A DNA stretch of 64,000 nt. It comes from Taudactylus pleione. Its lineage: Eukaryota; Chordata; Amphibia; Anura; Myobatrachidae. Of the stretch, positions 51,601 to 60,800 are shown in pieces (position 1 is the stretch's first letter; the number at the start of each line of letters is the position of its first letter). A program made the translations under genes and the position numbers. The stretch is taken from contig JAUIMM010000015.1 in assembly GCA_031769625.1 (NCBI GenBank), positions 28,922,501-28,986,500 of the forward strand. Reading direction: 5' to 3'. A model generated the notes under the pieces. The model worked only from the letters and a program-made list of their open reading frames with translations. It was not told where the DNA came from and searched no databases.

Positions 51601-52099
51601 CTTCCTGATGCTGGGAGGTGGCGTGGCCGTGGTCTGGGGATGTCCCCAGCAGGCACAGTACAGCCATGCATCCTGCCAACATCAGTGAGGAGAGATGCAA
51701 TCTGCCAGGGGAGCAGATGTGCCTGCAGCAGCATACTGCTAAGAAAGGAGAAGCCACCCAGGGGGCTGAGAAGTTGAGAGCCCGTCCCACACTGAGTAGT
51801 AGTAGGTGCAGCATAACTGGGTGCAGGGGAAGGACTGGGACTGCACCAACTGCACCTACTATAGGTATGTCTATGGAGTACAGTAATGACTGTCCCTTCT
51901 TCTGGATTTGGTCCACTCACATTCCACAGAACGTCAGTTAATATTTTGCAAAAGTCATCAAAGGAGGGAAAAAGGCCACACATTTCATGAAAAAAGACAT
52001 CATGTATAAAATACTGTTCCCACGTGCAGTAACGCACACAGGGGGGGGGTTTCTGAGTACCTAGACATCCCCCTGACAGACTGGAGTACAGGCAACATT
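51601..52099. other. No gene recognised
   Basis: This is mixed-composition DNA between two MITEs. Frames are short on both strands and no motif or repeat family is recognised beyond a G run at about 52,042-52,050. Confidence 0.45.
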
Positions 52100-52260
52100 T
52101 TCTTAAGCCCTGCCACCTCGCGGCAATTGTGCTGCGATTCGCGGGTCAATATGAAGGAGACGGAGCTAATATGACGCGATTTAATTGGATTTGACCCCGA
52201 CCCCCTCCCGATTGACCTGCGAATCGTGGCAATTTGCAGCAAGGGGGCGGGGCTTAAGAA
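52100..52260. mobile_element. Short inverted-repeat element, TTCTTAAGCCC ends
   Basis: It begins TTCTTAAGCCCTGCC and ends GGCGGGGCTTAAGAA, inverted copies with one mismatch. Inner arms GCGATTCGCGGGTCAAT and ATTGACCTGCGAATCG are also inverted, so the 161-bp element is close to a full palindrome. There is no coding capacity and no clear target duplication. Confidence 0.65.
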
Positions 52261-52586
52261 CATGGTGCCAGCCTGCTAGATCCTGTCCCTATCAGATCGG
52301 AAGAGTATAAATCCCCTTCACTAGCCGTACCTGGAAGTGACGTGAGTGAGGGTGGAAGTGGAGGTTTCTGCCCACTCTTTCCATGAAAATAAGAAAGTTG
52401 GCCCCTTGCATGCTCGGTGGCTCGCTTTGCTTGCCACATGATTATATTCCCCCTCTATGCCCACTTGGATGGTAGGGAATGACATTGGACACTGGCAGAT
52501 GCCGTCATCGTACATAAACGGAAGGGGATCTATCTCTTCCCCTATCAGATCTGCTGCAAGGTAAGTTTTTTGTAATGTATGTCACA
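52261..52586. other. No gene recognised
   Basis: Bases 52,287-52,299 (CCCTATCAGATCG) and 52,540-52,552 (CCCTATCAGATCT) are near-identical direct repeats about 250 bp apart. They may be the ends of an unrecognised element. No reading frame is persuasive. Confidence 0.35.
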
Positions 52587-52714
52587 TGTGTGTGTGTGTG
52601 TGTGTGTGTTGTATGACATAAGTATGTGTGTATGTATATATGTGTGTATGTCATATATGTATGTGTATACAAATATACATATATATAAATATATATACAG
52701 TATATATATATATG
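52587..52714. repeat. GT/TA compound microsatellite
   Basis: A TG run (about 52,587-52,609) is followed by TATG/TATA-rich simple sequence up to about 52,714. Confidence 0.9.
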
Positions 52715-52781
52715 GAAACCCCCCATAAAAATCCTGCGTTTGCCCCTGAGGTGGGGAAGTCTATGTGAAAGTCTCACTTTT

Positions 52782-52948
52782 GGGGAGATGTACTAAGCCT
52801 TGAAAAGTGATATAGTGGAGATACAGCATCAACCAATCAGATCCTAACTGTCACTTTACAGGCTGTGTTTCAAAAATGACAGGAGCTGATTGGTTGGTAC
52901 TTTATCTCTCTCCACTTTATTACTTTTCAAGGCTTAGTACATCTCCCC
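52782..52948. mobile_element. Full palindromic MITE, GGGGAGATGTACTAAGCC ends
   Basis: GGGGAGATGTACTAAGCCTT at the left and its reverse complement at the right bound a 167-bp near-perfect palindrome. Internal arms include CAACCAATCAGATCCTAAC and GGAGCTGATTGGTTGG. It is the best copy of the family also present at 51,479 and 57,334. There is no coding capacity. I recall this family as common in frog genomes, which cannot be verified here. Confidence 0.85.
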
Positions 52949-53742
52949 CTTTATCATATACAACTAAGCTGACATAAGCAAATCATAACTTTAATTACTC
53001 AAACCATAAACTTTAAGTCAGATACTATTATCTATCCAATTTTACCAAGTAAACCTAATAGCAAAGTATAAAAATAAAGCTTTTAATTGCACCATTAGAC
53101 TTTTTAAACACCTTGGTCAGGCAATTTGTTCATAAAAACAGAATGTAACAGTTAATTTACAATCAAACGCCAGCAGACTGATAATGTGATATATCAGTCT
53201 TTTATGGTCTTCAAATAGTTCTTCAAATAGTTCTCTATATTGTAAATGACCAGAATATAAAACATATTTCTAGATATTTAAAAATGAAAACCTATTGGTT
53301 TTCTATATGCCTTGAAAAATGATGTTACTAATCTGAAAAATATCATTACACAAAAGAATATTACTACATGTGGCTGTACTAGAGAATGTACTTTTAACAC
53401 CTCAGACTCACTCACAACTTAGCCTAGATTATTTTGTAAGCAAATGACCCATAAGGAATATGAATATTTCCACATTTCTCACTCTTTGACCTCTCAGCTA
53501 TTCAAGCACATTTAGTGAAATAAATATGATCTGCAGAAACATTTAAAACGTTCTAATGTGAAGATCAAGCCAAGTAGCTTACATAATCTTAAATAAACCC
53601 TCTGTGTCCTTCTCAAAGGAATGTGTGGATTGAAGCAGACATAGAGTTGAAGTCTCAATTGTTTGAGTTTTTATAAAGAGCATAGATTCACCACTGACAA
53701 TGACCATTTCCAAGGGGTGAGAAATAATTATTCATAAATGTA
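52949..53742. other. AT-rich DNA, no gene seen
   Basis: There are no long frames and no recognised repeats, apart from a small direct repeat of CTTCAAATAGTT at about 53,208-53,234. Confidence 0.5.
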
Positions 53743-53743
53743 C

Positions 53744-53780
<37 letters not shown>
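53743..53780. repeat. TA microsatellite
   Basis: An uninterrupted run of TA dinucleotides follows TGTACAT. Confidence 0.95.
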
Positions 53781-53784
<4 letters not shown>

Positions 53785-53989
53785 TCATATACACATATAC
53801 AGTATACTGTGTAGGTATATTTTTTTATCATCCTTACTGACATTGTATGCCTCCCCTCTGAAAGAGGCCTGGAATGGAGGTCCAAGTAGGAAATTCAGGT
53901 GGGTAATTTATGCTATCATAGCCCAACCCCCTGAATCGTGACAGTAAAATACAAAGGTCTGGACTTAATGACTCAATTCACTGTGCTTA

Positions 53990-54530
53990 TCGCATCATCA
54001 AGTACCCAAACTGCCCACTTCTCTGCAGAATAGTGTCTACCATTTGTAATACTGCATTCTCACCTTTAAATGTCACAACATGTCCTTGCTTAGCTCTTTC
54101 ACAGACAACACATTTGTGTCAAGTTTAGACACATTAAAGATGTTCTTCATAAGTATCTCTCTGGTAGATGTTAGAGACACTGGACAGTAAATACAAAACT
54201 TCCTTCTCAGACCATATTATGTCTATTAGCCATGGCTATTCTTTCTAAAATACTTTGGTCTAGATGAATTTTGTTTTAATCATTTGTCATATGATATGTA
54301 GCTCCTGAGTCAATACACCAAGCATTTATCACAGTGTCTGTGTTTGTATTGAAAGCACATTAAGCATTATAAGCATTTTCCAGCTCCTTTATAGCATTTT
54401 TTGCTTTTTGTTTTGCATCTTGTTTCTTTAGCTTATTCATTCTGGCTTTTCTTGCAGAAAAAAACATTCATGTGTTTCTAATCTCTGTCTAGTGCTTTTA
54501 ACAATACAGTCCCTTTGTCCATACAAATAT
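53990..54530 (-). pseudogene. Ty1/copia-like retrotransposon relic (protease region)
   Basis: Read on the minus strand, a segment encodes CIDSGATYHMTND, the aspartic-protease active-site context (D-S-G-A, plus 54,300-54,311) typical of Ty1/copia polyproteins. Farther downstream (plus about 54,081-54,171) a shifted frame reads LMKNIFNVSKLDTN then VLSVKELS, matching the conserved stretch that follows protease in copia elements. A TAA right after the HMTND motif (plus 54,276-54,278) and frame changes show it is dead. Upstream, at plus 54,400-54,530, is a Lys-rich broken frame. No integrase or reverse transcriptase is recognised at lower coordinates, so it is a fragment. Confidence 0.55.
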
Positions 54531-55040
54531 ATGTCTCAACAACACCTCCAATATTCCTCCTTGTAAGGGAGTATTACTCCCATCATGCCACAAATTGAAA
54601 AGGAATATAATAGTGTAAAACTATTTTATTCAGACAAAAAAAGACAAGGGGTAGCTGATTAAAGTGCATACATTCAGTGCATATAAAGTGCGTATAAAGT
54701 TGGACTCCTACCAGATAGATTTAAGACAAAATGCTGCACACTGAGCCCTAGCCCTGGAACCAGCACCCTACTCTGAACCAACCCAAGACAATAGCACACA
54801 GTGCAGGGAAGCCAATAGAATTCAGCACAATAGTATAAACTTATGACCTGGACAACCACTGAGCATAGAGTATAACAGCATAAGAAACTTGCATACAATG
54901 TCCCAGCGGTATGATGGAATGAGACAGCAACTGAGCACACCAGCTCAGTACTGATAGATTATGAACCACAGGCAAATTGAAGTGATAGAAAGGATATACT
55001 TGCAAGCTGAGATAAGATTGTAGTGCAGACTTGTATGAAG
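54531..55040. other. Possible LTR or leader remnant of the copia-like relic
   Basis: On the minus strand this region lies upstream of the protease relic and contains AATAAAA (plus 54,624-54,630), as expected near the R region of an LTR. The distance to the protease motif is too short for a complete gag. No matching second LTR or primer-binding site could be identified, so this is a positional inference only. Confidence 0.25.
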
Positions 55041-55152
55041 TATATTTATTACCAGTTATTTATATAGTGCACACATATTCTGCAGTGCTTCAAAGAGAAT
55101 ATATTACCATTCACATCTGTCCCTGCTCCAGTGGAGCTTACAATCTATATGC
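55041..55152. repeat. Interspersed repeat fragment, TTATATAGTGCACACATATT type
   Basis: The stretch TTATATAGTGCACACATATT, TCTGCAGTGCTTCAAAG and CCAGTGGAGCTTACAATCTA matches a repeat motif I remember as very frequent in anuran genomes and transcript tails. There is no coding capacity; its parent family is not clear from this fragment. Confidence 0.45.
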
Positions 55153-55159
55153 ATTGCTG

Positions 55160-55425
55160 ACAGGAAACAGAATACAGTAGCAGGTGGAACTCAGGTCGGT
55201 ATGCAGAGTGGATGCTGCACTGCAGACAGATACTAGAACACAGCAGCAGATGGTACTCAGGTTGGTAAGCAGCATGGATGCTAACACAGGGGCAGATGAA
55301 ACTCAGGTCAGTAAGCAGCATGAATGCTGTGATGCTAACAGGTAATGGAAACACAGCAATAGATGAATAACAGGTCTGTATGCAGTGGGAATGCTGCAAA
55401 GCCAGCAGGTGAGATACTCCGCGTA
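55160..55425. repeat. Degenerate tandem repeat, about 4 irregular copies
   Basis: Recurring elements are GCAGRTGRWACTCAGGT, GGTAWGCAG and GGATGCT, at spacings of roughly 45-70 bp (copies near 55,180, 55,245, 55,290 and 55,360). Copies are irregular in length. The repeat is unrelated to the 57-bp array. Confidence 0.6.
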
Positions 55426-55497
55426 GATGGCGAATAAGGAGAACCCATGAAGTACCAATGAAGTCACAGAGGACACGAACACAGGATACAAAGTAAA

Positions 55498-56757
55498 GCT
55501 GGGTACACACCTATACAATCATCAAGCCATTCTTTCAATATTGAGAGAACGGCCGTTGGATTATATAGGTGTGTACACTGTCCCAATGCAGGAGCATTAG
55601 TTGATAAACAGATTTTAATGCTCCTGCAATGGTTTGGATCAGGAGGTCACATCTTATGTACTGTTTAATATTTATTGGTTCGACCTCCCGATCCCATAGA
55701 AGCCCGTACATACTGTGATATGTCTGCATAGTGTGTGTACACAGCTTACAGGCAGCTGACAGGCGTTCACACTGGGGACAGACTGCACGGCTGATCGGGA
55801 CAGTTTTACCCGATCAGCATGCAATTGAAAAAGCGTGTACCCAGGGTAAAACTGTCCCAATCAGCCATGAAGTCTGTCCCCAGTGTGACCCCCTGTCAGC
55901 TGCCTGTGAGCCACATACACATTGTACAGATATAGCACAGTGTGTACGGGCTTCTATGCGATTGGGAGGTTGAACCGATAAATATTAAAAAGTACATAAG
56001 ATGCGACCTCTCGATCCCGACCATTACAGGAGTGTTAAAAGCCATTTATCGGCTAACGCTCTTGCATCGGGACAGTGGGCCTGACTCAGAGCCGCTCGTA
56101 AGTGGCCGCTCGTTCGCTCCGAGCGATGTTTGCCCAACTGCGCATGCGTACGGATCGTTATACGCATGCGCGAACCAGTCAGTGCGGTCGAAATTCATGT
56201 GCTCGCAAAATAGCGAATGCCTGATAATTTGAGTGACAGGAGGAGGCGTATGTGGGTGGTAACGGGGGAAGGTGCTTGAAAACGGGGAGTTGAGATCCGA
56301 ACGCAGGCGTGCTTGAAGGTCAAAACGGGCGTTTTAAGGGTGTGCATAATTAAAACAGCAGCGTCATTGACCACGTCACTGGGTTATTTTATAGCCAGAA
56401 CTGCTCGCAAAATTGTGGTAGCAAAAACCAACCACAAGAATAGCGAGCAGTTCATACCCTGGTCGATGTACTCGATTAATCTAATAAATAGCGGACATGA
56501 CGTAGGATGCGAGCGGCCAGGGGGTGTATCTTTTCAAAAAACGACTGCAAGTTTTGTTCGCTCGTTCAGACCTAGAGGCGTGAACAGACCGCAAAGAGCG
56601 AACGGTTCATTTGAATAGCCAACCCTATTTTCTGGATGAGCGAGCGCTAATTTCATCTGGCTCTGAATCAGGCCCCGTGTACACACCTATAAAATCAAAC
56701 TGCCATTCTCTCAATATTGGATGAACGGCACGATGATTGTATAGGTGTGTACCCAGG
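55498..56757. mobile_element. Large foldback element with TTAA-like target, split by an insertion
   Basis: The left end GCTGGGTACACACCTATACA and the inverted right end share about 25 identical terminal bases. Flanks are TAAA (55,494-55,497) and TTAA (56,758-56,761), consistent with a TTAA target duplication with one change. The interior is a long imperfect inverted repeat, with arms of several hundred bases meeting near 55,820-55,840; for example GACCTCCCGATCCCATAGA on the left pairs with TCTATGCGATTGGGAGGTT on the right. Without the nested insertion the element is about 660 bp. It has no transposase. TTAA targets suit piggyBac or Kolobok-type enzymes, which is an inference. Confidence 0.75.
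56078..56676. mobile_element. Harbinger-like MITE nested in the foldback element
   Basis: The ends are GGCCTGACTCAGAGCC and, inverted, GGGGCCTGATTCAGAGCC. GTG is present on both sides (56,075-56,077 and 56,677-56,679). Removing the element and one GTG restores GGACAGTGTACACACC, exactly the complement of the opposite arm of the host element, so the insertion boundaries are well supported. Internal hairpins include GCGCATGCGTA/TACGCATGCGC (56,141-56,171) and GAACTGCTCGC/GCGAGCAGTTC. There is no transposase frame. Confidence 0.8.
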
Positions 56758-56761
56758 TTAA

Positions 56762-57004
56762 GCTTGGAGCCTTGAACTATCTGGGGTAGGAACACATTGT
56801 TCAGGCAATGTGTTACACACAGGAACTGGTTTAAATAGGAGATGGTCACGAGCCATTGGACTAGCTGACGAGGTGTACACACTGGTGCATCAGTTAATCA
56901 CAGGGAGGCATTCCTGTGATGTTTTGGAAACTGGAATAAATGAATGTCCGAGTCTAAAAGGGATGCTAAGACCCCGATTTGTGACATTAATATTTATCTA
57001 GCAC
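56762..57004. other. No gene recognised
   Basis: Short unique stretch between mobile elements; frames are short. Confidence 0.45.
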
Positions 57005-57090
57005 CTTCTAGAAGATAATAGCTAGAATCTGATTGGTTGCTATGGGCAACATCTCTTCTAAAAACCCACAGTTTAGTAAATATACCACTA
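57005..57090. mobile_element. Right half of a palindromic MITE (GATTGGTTGCTATGGGCAAC)
   Basis: AGCTAGAATCTGATTGG, TTGCTATGGGCAACATC and CAGTTTAGTAAATATACC are the right arm of a palindromic element I recall as widespread in frogs. The complementary left arm is absent, so this is a half copy. Confidence 0.55.
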
Positions 57091-57333
57091 GGACTCTGGC
57101 AGGAGTGACAAATCTTGCGAATTCAATGACTGGCTTACATTCATCAGAGCAGGTTATATGAAGTTGCAGACCACTAAATCACAAATATTTGTTGCCAGAT
57201 GGATAATGTGAAAGTTAAAGAGTTGTATTATAAATCTTATAGGTTCAGCTAAATTTACAGATAGAACCTGTTTTGAGTAGGAAACAAAGAGAAGCTGGGT
57301 GGCCATAAAAAGCAGAGCCACTCAGCATTTAGA

Positions 57334-57506
57334 GTGAGATGTACTAAGCCTTGGAGAGAGATAAAGTGGAGAGTGATAAGGTACCAGCTAATCAGCTTCT
57401 AACTGCCATGTTATAGGCTGTGTTTGAAAAATTACAGTTACCATCTGATTGTTTGGTATTTTATCTCTCTTTACCTTATCAATCTCCAAGGCTTACTAAA
57501 TCTGCC
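57334..57506. mobile_element. Palindromic MITE, third copy of the 52,782 family
   Basis: GTGAGATGTACTAAGCCTTGG at the left and CCAAGGCTTACTAAATCTGC at the right are decayed versions of the family ends. Internal GATAAAGTGGAGAGTGATAA and AATCAGCTTCTAACTG match the copies at 51,479 and 52,782. It is more diverged than the 52,782 copy, suggesting an older insertion or faster decay. Confidence 0.8.
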
Positions 57507-57812
57507 CATCAATGCCCATTTTTGAGGTGAAGCCTTTAGGCTGGGATGTACCAAGCTAACTTTCTTGTGATTTCCTGCACAACAGAGATATTGGCCTCAT
57601 TGTAAGTGAGCCATAGTCTCTGATTTACATTTTAATTTTTTAAACTATTTTGCATGTTCATCTGTATATCATTTTATTAATTATTTTTTTGTAGCTAAAC
57701 CTTGGAAACACTTTTTGGATTAAACACATTTAATCTATAATATTCTCCTTGATTCTTATTGAATCTGTGAGCCTGTGAGGCCCATGTTACATACCAACAG
57801 TATGTGTAATTA
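57507..57812. other. AT-rich DNA, no gene seen
   Basis: Nothing is recognised before the target-site duplication of the LINE. Confidence 0.5.
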
Positions 57813-57827
57813 AAAATGAAATACAGT
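57813..57827. repeat. Left target-site duplication of the LINE
   Basis: AAAATGAAATACAGT matches 62,365-62,379 exactly (15 bp; the first A residues may belong to the tail on the right side). LINE sequence begins directly after it. Confidence 0.9.
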
Positions 57828-57848
57828 CCATTGCGCATTGGTCTTAGG

Positions 57849-60800
57849 GTACTCTCCTTCAACGAGAAAGGCCTCAACAGCCCCCAAAACATAGCAAACT
57901 CTTTACCACCCTTAATTTATACAAAGGAGACTTAGGGCCTGATTCAGACCCACTCGCGAGCGGCTGTCCGCTCGCAAGTGGGTCGATGTTATGCACTGAG
58001 CATGCGCACGACGGAGGGAGCTCCGTCGTGCGCATGCGCCAGACGCGACGAGCGAAGGAAAGTCCTTCGCTCGTTGTGTCCGATCAAAGGGGGCGTGCTG
58101 TCAATGTTGATTGACAGCACGCCCCCTTTGGTGGGCGTGCCGGGGGCGTGCCTCACTGACGGGGGCGTTCCCACGGGAACGCCTCCCGTCAGAAGCCGGC
58201 CCACTGACATCACTAGTGATGTCAGTGGGAGTGATTTTGGCTCTGATAGAGCCAAAATCACTCCGGAGCTTGCGGTTGAAAACCTCAACCGCAGGCTCCG
58301 GCTCGCAATTTCGATGGTCGCGATGGTCTCGACCATCGCGGCCATCACAAAGCACGCTCGTATAGCCTGTGGGTGGTGACCCACAGCTATACGAGCGTCC
58401 AGGAGGACGCTCCATGAAAATGGAGCCCGGCCCTCATTCAGAGCGTGCGCTCTGCTCAGAGCGTACGGCTCTGAATGAGGGCCTTAGTATTTCTCCAAGA
58501 AACCCACTTTTTGAAAAATCTCCATCCAGAACTTCGCTCTAAAACCTATCCCACCACCTACCATGCCTGTGACTGTGGGCAGAAAAAAACGAGGTGTTGC
58601 TATCCTCTTTGCCCGCCTCATCACTTTTGATTTGATCGACTCTTATGAAGATAAGGAGGGTTGCTTCCTCATCCTTGTGGGCACCCTTGACAAAAACTCT
58701 CTGTACTATTGTTAAGATATATGCCCCTAACCAAGCCCAGCCTGCCTTTTTCACTAGACTAGATACCCTCCTCTATCGTAAATGGCAGGGCTCCCTTATT
58801 GTAGCAGGTGATTTTAATGCAGTTTTGAACCCTTCATTGGATAGATCTACCTCAGAGGCCACTGACTCCAACAGGGTGGATCTCCGTAATTCAAACGCGG
58901 TTCTTGATATCAAGGAGTCCCAGCTTCTCTATGAATCGTGGTGGGTTCGAGAGCCCCTTACTTGGGACTACACCTTCTTCTCCTCTGTGCACAACTCTTA
59001 TTCCCGTATAGACATGATCCTGCCCAGCTATGACCTAGCCCTACGACTTAGAGATTTTCGAGTCCATCCTTTGATCTAGTCTGACTACACTCCTGTTTCA
59101 GCTGACCTCTCCTGTATCACCGAACGACCTTGTCCAATAATATGGCGTTTAAATGATACTATTCTTCATTCTCATGATGTGATCACCCACCTCAACACCC
59201 TTCTTACGGATTATTTCAATTAAATGCTCTCCCAGGCACTTCTTCCTCCACTCTCTGGTTGGCCCATAAAGCTGTTCTATGGAGGCATCTGATTAGTATA
59301 GTCTCTAAAAATAAAAAGAATTACTAACTCCCTTTTCATTTGGCTCCAACATCTGGAGTCACAACATAAACAGTTCCCTAGCCCTTCCCTTCAACAGGAG
59401 CTTACCACTGTTTGGCATTCTCTCACTCTCCTTTTCTCCCAACACACTGCTAAACATCTAAAATGGTTATGCCAAACCTTTTATGAAAAGGTAGATAAGG
59501 CTGATAAGAGTTTGGCAGCTAGGCTCCATGCGGAACGAACCCATAAAAATATCCTCATGATTAAAAATTCCAAAAATCACCTTCTTCACGACCCAGAAGC
59601 TATTCATTCTGAATTTCAGAGCTTCTACAGTAACTTGTACAACCTGCAGTTTGCCTCACCCCCTACTTCTGTCCCACCCACTGAGACGGCAATTCAAGAA
59701 TTTCTTTCCACTGCCAATCTTCCTCAGTTGTCCCAGGAAGCGATCAGGGGTTTGAGTGAGGAGAACTCGGAGGAGGAAATCAAAATTTCCATCAAACAGC
59801 AGGAGTCCAGCAAGTCCCCTGGACCTAACGGCTTTACGGCCGCATACTATAAAAAATGTATGGGGCATCTGATTCCCCACCTGCACTCTCTTTTAATGAT
59901 GTTCTACATGGGGGCTCCTTCCCTACAGATATGCTCGAGGTCAGGATTGTCGTGGTGCCTAAGGAGGGTAAGGACCCGCACAATTGTGCTAGTTATAGGC
60001 CTATCTCCCTCCTCAAACTGGCTTTGTGCCAGGGCATCAAGCTCGGGATGATACCTGTAGAACCATAGATTTAATCCACACCATAAACTCTAGGAGATCC
60101 CTGTGGGTTATCCTTTCTCTCGATGCTGATAAAGCATTTGATAGGATCTATAGGAACTTTATGTCCCAAACCCTACAATGATTTGGGATATTGGGAGACT
60201 TCCTGGCTGGTGTCATGGCCCTCTATTCCAGTCCCTCTGCTACTGTCTCCAACAACGGCGTCCCTTCAAACCATTTCCTTATGTCAAATGGCACCAGGCA
60301 GAGCTGCCCTTTGTCCCCTTTGATCTTCACCCTGGTGATAGAAGCTCTGGCCTCCCTTGTCTGAACCCTAGCATTCATGGAGTGAAGGTTGGGAATACCT
60401 CTTCCAAAATTGCCCTTTTTGTCAATGACATTTTACTTACGCTCACTTAACCCCGGATATTTTTACCCAACCTTTATAATCTACTAGAACGCTATGGTGT
60501 GCTCTCCGTATATAAAATCATTTTTTCTAAATCTGAGGCCATGCTCCTCCAAAATCCCCCACCAGGACGCTGAGGTCCTTAAATCCTCCTACAACTTTAA
60601 ATGGCAACATAGAAAAATCAAATACCTTGGGATCTTCCTGAGGCTACAAGCTGATCTGACCTCCTTGAAATGGCTTATACTCTTGTGGCTGGGCAGGATC
60701 ATCTCAGACAAAAAGAATATCCTCCCTAAATGGCTCTACCTTTTCCTGGCCCTCCCAGTGGCAGTTCCCCTTACCCTCCTTCAAAACCTTCAGAACTTTT

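Noticed and set aside
51432..52037. Minus-strand frame of about 200 codons
   Set aside because: It crosses the border of a truncated palindromic MITE and low-complexity segments, and has no recognisable domain.
55145..55510. Minus-strand frame of about 120 Ser/Cys/Leu-rich codons
   Set aside because: It coincides with the degenerate tandem repeat, and a second minus frame over the same DNA is also open.
56313..56618. Open frame of about 100 codons inside the nested MITE
   Set aside because: It lies wholly within a non-autonomous element, starts at an arbitrary ATG and shows no transposase motif.
57978..58415. Overlapping frames of 84-133 codons on both strands
   Set aside because: They mirror each other because the element is made of hairpins, so openness on one strand forces it on the other.
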